Below, in pieces: positions 35,101 through 47,352 of a stretch of DNA of 64,000 nucleotides. This DNA is from Spirodela intermedia. Taxonomy: Eukaryota; Streptophyta; Magnoliopsida; Alismatales; Araceae. Location of the stretch: NCBI GenBank assembly GCA_902729315.2, contig LR746266.1, positions 4,040,759 to 4,104,758 of the forward strand, read 5' to 3'. Position 1 is the stretch's first letter. Each line of letters begins with the position of its first letter. Below the pieces are notes generated by a model. It was not told the origin of the DNA. It did no database searches and saw nothing but the letters and a program-made list of their open reading frames with translations. The position numbers and the translations under genes are program-made.

Positions 35101-38100
35101 CCTCAAAACACAGAGGGGAGCCCCCTACCCCCACCCACCAAAATCATGGAAGCCCCTATTAGCCAAGAGGATCTTCCGGATGAGACCAAACTTCAAGAAC
35201 CAAAGGTAAGGGTCAGAGACTGTCATTATCATGACATTTTAAAAAATTGAAACTAGGTGGCAATTTCACAAAATCAAAGCAACTTAAAAAGGTGTCACAG
35301 GGAAGGTGAACTTACAGAGGTTGTACCATCACGATTTCGGACACTTCTCCAGCGCACAACATTATCCTCTAGCCGTATGCGCTTCTTAGTCCCAGACTCA
35401 TCCGTCACAAAAACATCCTCTTCCACGTATGTTTTAGGATCAAAAGGCTTTGGCTCTATGCCCATAATGTTAGAGACCTTGATCATGTTTAACTGCAGGG
35501 CACAACAACCATTGACACAAGATTGTTACCAATCAGAGAATGAACGCCTACAAAGAGGTCAATGTCAGTTGCGAAATATTTACAATCCTAAAAAAGAAAC
35601 CACGCAAAAAGTAGCAAATTTTTGCAACAATGATGCCCTAAAGAATCGGAGGTGAAGATGCATTATTAGGTGCTTCATTACTGAACCCTGACTGGGAAAC
35701 AAGGACTTGCTTAGATTATGAGATGTTTTTTGTTTTGATAGCCATAGATCAGGCATTTCTCATGTTTGTTAGACAACATAGTCTCATTTTCCATTTTTCA
35801 CGGCCAAATATTAGTCACTCAGTCAGACCTAAAGAATCACAGAAAAAAGTTCAAAAATAATAATAAAAACTCATACGCATGCAATTTATTACAGGAAAAA
35901 TAATGACACCCGCAAAAAAAATGGTACATAAACAGGTCCCGGACATGAGAAAAAAAATAATGACATGGTGAAGACATTCAGAGTCTTTCTACTGAAACAG
36001 GTCCCCTGGTTAGTTGCCTTAGAATGAAATTTAACAGTCAAATAAATTGAGGAACGCGCACCTTCTCGGGCCGACCAGGTGGTCGATGCAGAGGAATCTC
36101 TATATCCAGTGGAGGGCCTACGGGTTTTTCCTTCATTTTGTGCTCGAGGTTCTCATCGTCAGATTCATAGTGACCATCCTCATCAGGAATCATGTCTTCT
36201 GGCCTCAGATCCTTCTCGTCACTCTCCTCCCCTTCATCAGGAGACCTCTGACATAAGAAAACAGTAAGTTAAGAGGTGAATATTTCGGGCATCCTAGCAC
36301 ATGTTCATCAGACAGATTATGGCAGACATAATTTTGCATAGCTTTGAAACTTCGTTGTTATTTGTTACTGTTGGTGAACCATCAAAGTGCACTACACTCA
36401 CGGAAACAAAATAAGATACCAATATTTCTACTTCACTGGTTCCAGTACAAGAGAACAAAATAAAAGAACTAAGCCGCACAATTCGTACTCACATGCGAAT
36501 CTTGCTCGACTTCATGTTGAGATTCATAGTCAGCTGCTTCATCTTCATCTGAATCCCCAAGAATATCACGAACTGCGCGATCTCTTTCCCTGGTGATACA
36601 CAGAATAATCGTAAATTCGCAGAAAAAAGAGGCATTTGACATTAACAATTTCGTCATATATGCCAAACAGTATTTCATGCAGGAGATTTTTATGCAATAC
36701 AACCGAATGAAAGCAAAAGGTACCCGGCCAGAATAAAAGAAGCTAGAGAAAGAGCATAGATCTTTCCTCTTTTATAAAAAAATGTATTTTGCATAAATTT
36801 ACGATCTGGAAAAAGGATATCTAAAAGTTTTTATTTACTCCTTAAATTGAAAGAATCGAGTCATACGGTTCAAACAGGTCAATAGGGTATATGGAAAAAC
36901 TAACTTGAAAAGCTCGGGAAGGGTTTATCATCAAGCATAAGAAGAAAACTGCGCACAGAGTAATACGACGTATTCATCTAAACTAGTTGCTTCAATCAGA
37001 CCTCAACACTTTGCTTCATACCTGACTAAATCTATTTCTACCATTACACGTACTAAAGCAATGGGTTCTGTGCAGTTATAACAATTTTTTTTCCGTTGAA
37101 GCCAGCATGGGGTTTCCATTTTCTGGTGTAGGGTGATCCGTAGTTTCTATTCATTCTTCATCAAAAAAAGGTTCATAACAATATTATATCGCATATACAA
37201 TGAAACACGAAGTTATGTGCCGTAGTTTCATTCCTAACACTTCGTGTCAATCGCAGGGTGCAGTTTCCTTGTGTATATCTATGTGATTTTAAACGATGTT
37301 AATGTCATTTAAGTATAGATGGATAGTAGCTGATGTATAACAATTTTATGCCATGGAAATCGCACATTATTCAATAAAATGCACATATATGCATTGAACT
37401 TCTTCACAGGAACGTTTGGAGAAAAGTTCATTTATATCCCAAGCAAATAACTTGCATTTCTATCACTGAGAGCCTACAAGCCTAGAGCAACTAAAACTAA
37501 CTAATGAGATTAAAGTTTCACTATTTTTGAGAAAATCATGAAGAATATTTAAATCTTTAGAGAATATGAAAGAATGTACGTTAGAGAGATGAGTTATACC
37601 TTGGTTTAATAGCTTGATCAACCTCTTCGTCTTCATTGTCAGCGTAATGGTTGTCTGCGGATCTCTCTGAATCACTTGCAACTACTTCTCGCCTCCTGCC
37701 TGTCATTACCCTTTGGCCATAACCATGGTCTTCACTCTCTTCATCTTTTCCTTCGCTTTCCAACCTTTGATCGCTGACTTCCCTCTCCGGGGAACTCTGA
37801 ACCCTTTCCCCCTCGCTCTCTCCCTGTTCAGGATATGTCTCATGTAATTCTGCTTCACTTTCCACATCACCCTCCCCTCCCCTCTCTCCCTCCACATCCA
37901 CCTCACCCTCACCCTCATTCTCGGGCTCGTTTTCACCGTCCTGAATACAAATAAAATAAAACAAGACTCCATTCAGAAAAAACCAACAGTGATGATCTTC
38001 AGACCCTCAGCAGATGCAAAGTAATTCACAAAACCATCATGTTGATGACGACCTTTGTGATTATTTGGGAAATTTTCTGGAAGTAGAAAGAAAATCAAAG

Positions 38101-40321
38101 ATGTACCAAACATGAAAACAAATACAATGAACCCTGCTTAGATGTAAAGGCGCATCATTAACCCATGTTTCTGTCGAAACAGTTCGCGAAACCAAATGAA
38201 ATAAAGGATTTTTCTGTTGAAGATATAATGAATTTATGATAGAGTGAGAAAGTGGACTAAAGCAAGGTGGAGAGAAGTGCACTCCAGCTTGGCAGGTAAA
38301 TATCTAATAGTCTTTGACATTGGCAGGTGGAGAGAAGTGCACTATGTTCTATTTTCCTCTTAAAGAAATTGTTTCACTGTCGATAAATTCCCACCACACC
38401 TCTCCCGTTCATGGGCTTCACATTCAATCCATTATCAACTCTGCTAATACCTGTAAATAAGAACTAAACCCTCCCAGCAAAAGATCATGACCACCGTCTT
38501 CTTTCCACTAGATCCGTTTGTGAGAGAATACCCACTCTCATAAGGCAATCAACGGAAACTAGAAATCTATGCAGCCAGGGAATGAGGATTATCTCTGAAA
38601 CTAGACCAAGTAAAAGTAGAATTAGGTACGAACGCAAAAGAAAGCTGCTTCAGTGACGAAGTTAGAGAAGTTACCCTTTTCACTGACATACATTACATCT
38701 CCTGATCTCTAGGCAAATGCAGCCTCTACACTAAGTGAACCCCCAAGAACCAATTAAAAGTGACCCGATCAGCATTGTTCCTTCAATAATTCCTCCCACA
38801 AAACCTTCTTACCTTGGCTCTAGAAAAGGGTCCATAGATACCAGAGAAATGTCGTTCAAGTCAACGAACAAGTTCTTAAAGTCATAGTTCAAAAGGAGCA
38901 TAACCCCTTTGGACAAGCTTTCAGTTGGTAATGCAACACTTTTCATTAACATATCACTCTCAAACTCCACAATAAACACAATCCCTCAGCGATTTGAGTT
39001 TCCTGTAAGCATTCAATGTCGACTTTATATCTTCACACAAATTCCTTCACCACACTTATCTGTTCCTTCCCATACGATACCCTAATACTCCACGAGATTC
39101 TCTGCATAGATATAAGATATGACTACCTCCCTCAACTTCAGAGTAACTGATAAATGTCTAACCAACTCTTGCTATCAGCACCCAGCAGAAGCAACTTGCT
39201 TTGAACCTCTGGAGGAGAATGGCAACACAAGATGTGATCAGGAGGCAAAGAAGCATAAGGAAAACAAAGAAAACTATGATTATAAATGGGCTTAAGAGGT
39301 GTTTGTGAACAGTGTTATTTAGGTGCAAATTGATGTTGGCTCAATGTTTTAATGCTGAAAAGTTCATCATCCTAATTTTTTAAGTTTTAACCTGAGGACT
39401 TTCTCAGTTACCCACCCTGCCTATGAAAATTTTCGTTTTCATACAGAACGTTTCCTTCGCAAAATTTCTAATTGACGTTTTATGCTAATAAATGAAGATT
39501 CATCACACATTAACGATTTTTTCTCAAACCCTTCCAAAATAAGGCCCAACTTCCGACGGGAATTCTAGGAAATAGCTTTTTCCTGTGGTAATGCCTTTAG
39601 ATTGGAACCATTGAATAAGTTAACATTCATCAATAGAAGGAATAAATAGGCGGATCGCAATTGAGAAAAAGTTGTCTCCTAGAGCCCTTAAGGCAAAACT
39701 ATATGAGGCCTACAGAGTCACTATTAAGAGTACTTTAACAACGCATAGCAGTGACATCAGGGGATTCTAAACTAACACATACCAAACTAGGGCAGCCTTC
39801 CAACAGGGAGGCAATTCACACGCGTGCGAAAATCCTGGAGTTGCGATAGGCATGGCAGGCAGAAAGAGGGATAATGAAACGATATATATATATACACACA
39901 GACGAAGATTCGTATCGTTGTCTGTAGCTTTTAGACCTAAAATACTATCTACCAATTATCTTCGTGATTTTGTCGAGGAAAGGGAAGAGGTTAAAGATTT
40001 ACATCTATGATAAGAGGCGAACGAGGGAGACTTTCACAACTAAACCTTCCCGTGCCCAATCAAATCTATCACAGACACAATGTCTTTCACCTTGTATCTC
40101 CGTCGTGAGGAATAATGCGACAGATAATCACCAAAAAAACGTCGCAGGTACCAATAGGAAAACCATTCCATAACTTGCGATAGACCAGTTACCGATGGGT
40201 AGTTAGCGCGCTGAGCCGCCGCCTCGTGCTCGGAGTCGACCTCCTCTTCTTCCTCGTCTTCGTCAAAGTGCTCCCCAAAAATGTTCTGAAGCATCTGATT
40301 TCTCCCCATCTCCCCCCCCAT
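32156..40321 (-). CDS. VIP4: LEO1/VIP4, Paf1 complex subunit
   Basis: Nuclear Paf1-complex subunit that travels with RNA polymerase II and promotes histone modification; in Arabidopsis VIP4 supports FLC expression and delays flowering. Exons (5' to 3', minus): 40193-40321, 37600-37940, 36493-36589, 36062-36247, 35316-35492, 34453-34584, 34062-34241, 32950-33081, 32717-32830, 32374-32619, 32156-32284, giving 620 aa (Arabidopsis protein about 630). Seen: N-terminal acidic region (MLQNIFGEHFDEDEEEEEVD; SEHE), a Glu/Ser/Asp-rich stretch, then the Leo1 core from about residue 252: VSNIMGIEPKPFDPKTYVEE, FVRWSDGSLQLLIGNEVLDI, HTHLFLRHGKGILQSQGRLL, MRFMPSSL, DIDPEREKEEREK, RRREKVNRKY. The C-terminus is acidic and ends RRKAFVYDSDED. 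Start: first in-frame ATG at 40321, with a second at 40309 (MGRNQ); the open frame above it has no ATG. Donors of exons 8 (GTCACG) and 10 (GTTCGC) are weak but fixed by frame and homology. Confidence 0.94.
37941..40192 (-). other. 2.25 kb first intron of LEO1, no gene recognised
   Basis: It joins the first exon (ending NYPS) to the acidic-region exon. It contains a 19-bp direct repeat with 60-bp period (38265-38343). Other sequence is unassigned. Confidence 0.6.
38265..38343. repeat. 19-bp direct repeat with exact 60-bp period
   Basis: AGGTGGAGAGAAGTGCACT occurs at 38265-38283 and again at 38325-38343. It lies inside LEO1 intron 1 and has no coding meaning. Confidence 0.85.
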
Positions 40322-41017
40322 CTCGACCCACCTCTCTCCTTCGCCCGATCCTTTCACGCCCTTCCCTTCGATCTTCTCCCCCACCCCCTTCCGTCCTCCC
40401 GCCCTCGTCTCCCCGGCGCTCCTCCAGCCCCGAATCTTTACGGCCCTCGGAAGGTCTCTTTACTCCAAATCGCCACAGTCATGGATAGGCTACGGGTCAG
40501 CGAGTATGGACGGTAGAGATTCGGCCTTCTTCCCGGCTCAAATCGGCTCGGATCGACCGGTCGACTCGGCGAGCCCCGTTCTCTCAGGACACAAAGATGG
40601 GAAGGTATTTCTGCAGGTAGATATACCTTTAGAAGAGTTGGAAGAAATATATATATATATATCATAATAAATATCCCAAAATGTCACTTTTATTTTTTTA
40701 CTTTCCATGAATTTATTATCACTCCTCCCTCAGCTCTTTACTCTAGACGAGATAATTTATCAGAAATTAAATAAAGAATTTATCCGAGCCGACCCGTTCC
40801 GTCCAGCTGAGTCGATTGGAGTTCCGAATCCCCGGGTCGTCCCGAGTTGGGAAAGAGCGACGGAGGGTTTTTTTCTTTATCAGGGTTTAAACCCTGACGG
40901 CGGGCTAGCCGCCGGAGCTGAGGCCCTCGACCTCACAAGGTGCGACCGTGGCGAGTCGAGGCGGAGAAGGAAGTGGGATATCCGACCTTTGATTTCTCGG
41001 TTCTTTCGGTGGAAGAG
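40322..41017. promoter_or_regulatory. Divergent LEO1/WDR12 promoter region
   Basis: Only 696 bp separate the two ATGs, so the genes must share regulatory DNA. The region has an AT run (40648-40663) and a perfect 18-bp palindrome made of two telo-box-like halves (40880-40897). Transcription start sites cannot be read from sequence. Confidence 0.7.
40880..40897. promoter_or_regulatory. Palindromic telo-box-like element
   Basis: TCAGGGTTTAAACCCTGA is a perfect palindrome containing AAACCCT on both strands, about 120 bp before the WDR12 ATG. Telo-boxes (AAACCCTA) are common in promoters of plant ribosome-biogenesis genes, which suits WDR12. Function is inferred. Confidence 0.55.
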
Positions 41018-44000
41018 ATGGGTAACGGCGGCATGGGAGAGGAGGCGTCCACACAGGTGCAGGTCCGTTTTACTACGAAGCTCCCGCCGCCTCTGAAAGT
41101 CGCGGCTAGGTCTGTTGCCGTGCCGTCCAACCTGACCAGGATGGGCCTCTCGGAGATCGTCAACCATATCCTCAGCGTGGGTAAGTGTTATGTTCGCGCT
41201 TTACAATATCGTGCTCTCCCCTTTTTGCGTGGCTGTGGCCGTTGAATTTTTTCCGAAGTTGTTTACATTTTTTATGTTACCCTGTGCTTACTGTCAGGGG
41301 ACTCTGACCACCAGCCTCAGCCGTTCGACTTTCTTGTTGATGGTGAGCTTGTCCGAATGCCTTTGGAACAATTTTTGCTAGCCAAGGGTATCTCTGCGGT
41401 AAACTTCTTACTTTTTTCGTTCTTATTTTGCCATCTGTAGTGTTCTTTTTTAAGCATAAATCGGTTTTTTGTACATGTTGCTGCCTTTTTATCCATGTAA
41501 GTGGTCGTGGAGGAAGGTCATTCCTGGGACTGTTTCTTTCGTGCCTAACAATCTGTCTCAGCTTCTTAGGCTTATTGTTCCATCAAACACCCGAACAGTG
41601 AATAGCGAATTTGCATTCAGAACTTGCAAATGTTTCCCTTTTCAAAAGGTTGAGGAGTCTCCAGTGACTGCTACTATTAACTAGACTGAAATGCCTTTCG
41701 AAGTTTTAACTTTTCCCAAAAATTACAAATCAAGAAAGAGGAAAAATAAAAAAAAATACTCAATGACTATTTCTTTCATTTTTTCCGTCATGAGATATAG
41801 ATTTTCCTAAAAAATTTGTCTATACTTCTGACATTTTTTAAGGCAGAATTTTTTTTCTCCTTTTTTTTATCCTAGTCGATATTATATAAGTGGACTAACC
41901 TGTGAATGCTTACATTTGTGATATTTTTACCTTCTAACTGTTTTTCTCGTCTTTGATTGTGCCTTAGATGTTATTTTCGTTTTGATAAAATTTCTTTCAA
42001 ATTCGTAATTGATATATTGTTAATGTATTGCAGGAGAAAGTACTTGAAATCGAATACATAAAAGCTGTCATACCTCGCAAACAAGATGACCCATGTCCCC
42101 ATGATGATTGGGTCAGTGCGGTCGATGGCTCAAATAAACGGTATTGCAATGCTATTTTAATTGTTAGTTGACATGAATGCCCTATATTATTTCCTTTTCA
42201 TTCTTTTTTTTCTCCACTCCGTTCCAATTTACTACTTTATGGACGCTCTATTTCACTTATTTTTTTGGGGTTGCTATTTGTATATAGCATGGATCATGTA
42301 GAGTAAAGAGAACAGATAGCTGTAAAGTACAACAAATAAGAAAAATACAGACGTTTTTTTATCATCTGAAAAACCAGGTTAAGTAATTTGTAATTGTAGT
42401 GATGGCTTCTCCCCACATGTTCCCCGAAGTGACAGGTTGTCAATAATGACGCAATGCTTAAGATAGATGGGTAGATCCCATCAACATGATCACCACAGTT
42501 TCCTAGTCTTTATTATTTTTTTTATAACAAGATATCATTTCATTACTGATAGAGGGGGGATTCACTTATCCCGTGACAGGCCGCATTATCTCTCACAAAG
42601 AGGGTCGGACCTGTATGAATTTCAGTTCTTTATGATGCCACGAGTATGTTTTTATCAATGAAATAATATCTTTCAAAGGGTGGTAGATCTGTGTGGTTCT
42701 TCACTGTCCATTGTGCGACCCCATGTCGGTTTGTGCCCCAGCACTTTAGCCACAATGGGGTTGGACATCGTCTAAATGGACATTATATCTTTCTGTCACA
42801 AATTCTGATTCAAAAATAAATGCTTCCTATCCATCATGCAAGCAGTAATAAAAAGACGTATGTATTAATGCTTGATCAGCTAAAGGATGTGTCAATGTTT
42901 TTTTATGTTCAAGTAACTGATGCAATAAAAAGAATAACTTTGGTGGCCAAATGTCCCAGTACTATTGTCCTATTAAAATCAAAGAAATAATGCTAATAGA
43001 AACAGTCTGGGTCTTTGTATGGAACTTGGTAAATACCATGCAGTTCTTGTTACAGAGCCTCTTTCTTACGTCATTTAGCTTTTCAAGTTATCTTGCATTC
43101 AAGACTCCTATCAATTATATTCTTCGGGAACCTCTTTTAGTTGAAGCCGTTAAAACCCATGTTTAGAAAGTTTCGACATCAGGCGTCTGCTTTTTCAAAT
43201 TTTTTGAGCATATGTATCACAGAGTTCCGATTTGAATTATTGACGATATCCTTCTGATTTTTTTATCAAGCATAGTTGGAGGTACTGTATTTTTCATGTC
43301 ATCATGGAAAGTAGTTCTAATTTATTTTTAGTCAACGTACTTTGTGTTGAGTTCCTTTTCGAAGTACATGTGGAACCCATTTTATAGCGGGACCTGAAGT
43401 GGGCATACTTTGTGTTGGCGAACTTTAGTATTTATCTCAATTCCATATTCGAATTTGTCTTATAGTCTTATATTTGTCCAATTTATGGTTTTGTCTAATT
43501 GGTATAACCTTTTGAATGCATGCCGTGTTCGTGTTCTACTTTGGCTTGTCTGTGTCTCGGTAGTATGTTGATTTCTCCTTTCTTTTATGCTTTCCAAACT
43601 CCTAATCGCAAAACGATGATTAGTCTTTAGTTAACTTATTTGTTCCCTTATAAGCCCTTCCTTTTTTTTCTGAAAGTGAGCTCTTTCGGCTTTTTTTTGT
43701 CAGTGCACAATCTGTATGGATTTTTTTCACATTTATGTTTCTTTTTTTGTGAATTTTTTTTTCTGTACAACTAAGTTCTGCACATGCCTCTGACAGGTTC
43801 ATATTGACAGGATGCTATGATGGTTGTGCAAGGTATGCATAGTGTGTAGATTTTATTACTTTGCAGTGTATTGTGACCGGGCAAGGCACTTCAGAGTGCG
43901 TAAATTTGATTACTTTCCAACATATAATGCTTCTCCTGATGATGAGTGACATTCAGTGCAAGAAATATGGTGTTCATAGTTACATGTTATTTAATTATTT

Positions 44001-47000
44001 GTTTCTTTTCATATTCTTGTAGGATTTGGCAAGATGGACTGTCTACTCATGTTCTTGAAGGACATAGTGATGCAATTACATCAGTCAGCATCATCAATAA
44101 GAAAGGTTGTTCCAAGTGTGACCCAGATCCTTTTGCTGCTTTTGCTATTTTGTGCAGACAGGTCTTTTGTGGGACTTGGTCTTGCCGGAGTCTGGCAGAT
44201 GTCATCAATAGGAATCTTGTTATCCATCAAACCTTTTATTTTCAATAGCAAAAGAATACAGAATTGTTGCTGTGTATTTTATTATGTTTGACGATGGCAC
44301 AGTGAATTGTACCAAGTGTTGATTTCCCCGTTAAACTTGCCCATGTGAGAACTTTTGGGTAGACCTATATGAACAAGTTGTTTTTCCCCTTTTTATTTAT
44401 AAAAGGTGGTTGTTACAATATCCTGTAAATATTGATGTATTCTTTAATTCTGAAGAAGACTTAATGTGCATTAATTTTTCCATACTCGTTACTGGCAGAA
44501 TCGTGGATGAAACGGCTTTAATGAATCCAAGATGTAATCCATTGTCGGAAAGATGTGTATCCAATTCCTCACCAACTCTTAACATTGGTTTTGTTTTTGT
44601 GTTATGTTACAGATATGGAATCCAGTAGCATCATATATGTTGGTACTGCTTCAAAAGACAGGACATTGAGGTTTTGGAAGGTTCGGGTTCTTTGCTCACT
44701 ATATACTGACCTTCTTTAATATTTTGCATCAGATTTTTATCCTTTATGCTGTTTAAAGGTTGATGCAGATGAGCCTTCGAAGAACCTGAAGAAGGTCGAG
44801 CCATTTACTGTTCTAAATGGTCATACGTCGGCAGTACAAAGTATATCGTCTGAGCCATCTGGTGACATGGTATGTTCGGGATCCTGGGACTGCTCCATCA
44901 AGTTGTGGGCAGCGAAGGAAGCTGACGTAGAAGATGAATCAGTGTCATTGAAGAAGAGGAAGTCAGATTCTGATGCGTTACATGAGAAGTCTCAGCTGGA
45001 GGTATCCATGGCTTTACCTTGGTGCATATTTGATGACGTTATTTTTTCAGTGTGATGCAATAATGTTCATACCTTCATCCTTTCTATTATGCATCTTCTT
45101 TTGGTCTCTGAGATTATGATGATCAAACGAAGATCGTATTTAGAGTTTTCTGCTGCAATATTGTTTGATTTCTTCACTCTTACCAGTCTTCTTCCCTTCT
45201 TGCCCACTCTTGTACGAGGAGGGCTCGTACAGTCCTTTTTCTTCCTTGCTTCACTGCCCTGAAGATTCTAGTCTCCGTTCTTCCATAGTTGTCTTCCTTC
45301 ACTTCCCGACATTGCCTTCTCTTGATCAACCTGGGGCCACTTTCATAACTCCTTCCCTTCACTCCAACCATGATGGATATTTTACAAATGCACTGGATTT
45401 TTTCATAATATTTCACTAGAAAATGTATTGGATGTTTCCAATTTGTTGCCTTGTACATTGCAGTTGCTTGTCTATTCTTTCCATTTATACCCCCCCTTCT
45501 ATCCTCTCCGATATGCTTTCTAATTATGAACAATCTTTGTGTTAACTTTATGATTAGGGCAGCGCCATATCCACCTTGAATGGACACACACAGTGTGTAG
45601 CATCAGTTGTTTGGACAGAACGTCAGACGCTCTATTCTGCTTCATGGGATCACTCAATTAGGAGATGGGATGTCTCAACTGGCGAGAATACCTGGAACAT
45701 GGTACGGAAAATTTTCTATCTTTTTTCGTACTTGTCGTGTATTTTTATAGACCAGCCTTTCAAAATGTGGTTTATAAGATTGATAAAAACTAATTAGTCT
45801 GCAGATTACATTTTCATTGCTTGATCTATGCAAGTAAATTTTATGGTTTACCTAGGAATTAAAAACCAATATTTGCATTTCTAAAACATGTCATTTCCCA
45901 TGAAAAACCAGTTGTATTTAATCAATATGAGTGAGCATTACCCCCCAAAAGTTTTTTGAAAATGTGCCGAAACTCGCAAATATTTTATTTCTTAATTCGA
46001 CCCTAAATTGGTCAAGTTACCATAACTGGCACCATTGTTGTCAAAGTGTTTATGAACTGATAAAATCAAAAATTGAAGTATAAATCTCTAGTAAAATAGC
46101 AGTACTGTGGCGTTTTGTGAAGGTTTAAGTTATTTCTGTCTCAGCAAAAAGATCTCTTTCGATATAATCTAAACCTAAATTCCAATGATTTGTCGAAAAT
46201 AGTGATGAGAACTCCATCTATTTCAATTTATCTATGATGAGTTGTTCTCCAACGTCACAGCAAGGCCTCATCTTCAAGATTGTAATTATTTTAGATCATA
46301 GTTCCCATCATAATCTGCAGTCAAGCATGTTCTGTCACCCAGGCTGTGAGGCAACACGGCGGTGCGTTGCTCACTCAGGTTGCCCACAGGACTTGTGTTC
46401 ATGCTATTTTTGAAGAATCTGGAGCAATCTACATAGGGTTGACCTTTCTTGGATTTTTACTATTCTAGAAACCACCGCAGCATTTGTAATCAAAATCCAA
46501 TAATCTCCTCGTACCTGCGAATCTTTGCTGTTATCATCCGCGTCTATCATCATGTGCAGGTGTGCGGAAAAGCCCTGAATTGCCTGGATATTGGAGGTGA
46601 GGGTTCTGCCCTGGTTGCTGCGGGAGGGTCTGATCCTGTCTTGAGAATTTGGGATCCACGAAGACCAGGTCAGTTGACCAGATGATCCATCACCCTCTCC
46701 CTCCCGGCGAATGAATCTTCACGAATGTCATTTCCACAGGAAACATCGCACCTGTGTATCAGTTCTCATCACACACATCGTGGATTACTTCCTGCAAATG
46801 GCATCCAAAATCATGGCTTCATCTAGTTTCCACCTCCTATGACGGGAAGGTGATGCTGTGGGATCTAAGAACAGCGGTATTATATAGTCTTCCTTCCCTC
46901 TTGGAACCGATCCCAGGCGTCCTTGGGTTGATCTGATCTCTTTTTTGGCTTCTTCTCATTGCAGTGGCCGCTGGCAGTCATAAACTCGCACTCAGACAAG

Positions 47001-47180
47001 GTAAAAGAAACACAGCTAGGGTTTCGCGTTTAGTCTGCAGCTTCCTCTCCTGAGCTGTGCGTTGACCCATCTTCTTCCCTGGCCCAGGTGCTGTGCGCGG
47101 ACTGGTGGAGAGACGACAGCGTGGTCACTGGCGGCGCGGATTCGAAGCTCTTCATTTCTTCAGGAATCAGTGTTTCCTAG
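41018..47180 (+). CDS. WDR12: WDR12 (Ytm1) ribosome-biogenesis WD40 protein
   Basis: Nucleolar WD40 protein of the PeBoW complex (PES-BOP1-WDR12) needed for 27S/32S pre-rRNA processing and 60S subunit assembly. Exons: 41018-41180, 41298-41398, 42034-42140, 43797-43832, 44023-44105, 44613-44680, 44759-45001, 45558-45701, 46560-46668, 46740-46876, 46965-47000, 47088-47180; 1,320 nt, 439 aa, close to plant and animal WDR12 length. Seen: N-terminal NLE (Notchless-like) domain from about residue 13 (VQVRFTTKLPPPLKVAARS), then a beta-propeller with repeats ending RIW, RFW, KLW, RRW, RIWD and LWD. A charged loop (KKRKSDSD) lies between repeats 3 and 4, as in the family. Start: ATG 41018 matches the family N-terminus; ATG 41033 is an alternative. 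No frame break was found. Confidence 0.95.
42141..43796 (+). other. 1.66 kb WDR12 intron, nothing recognised
   Basis: AT-rich intron within the codon preceding FILTGCYDG. No repeat pair, RNA gene or protein domain was seen. Confidence 0.5.
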
Positions 47181-47352
47181 GAATCGAAAGTGAAGTACGC
47201 ATTCTAATTGTTTGCTAGCATCTGAGGGAGTGGGTTACCTCAAGATTCAAAATTTTGTATTGCGGGAAACTATCTCGTGGTTGACTTAAATTATCATATA
47301 AATGAGAATTTTGGCCATTGTGGTACTTTTTTTATATAACTTTTTCCCTTAT

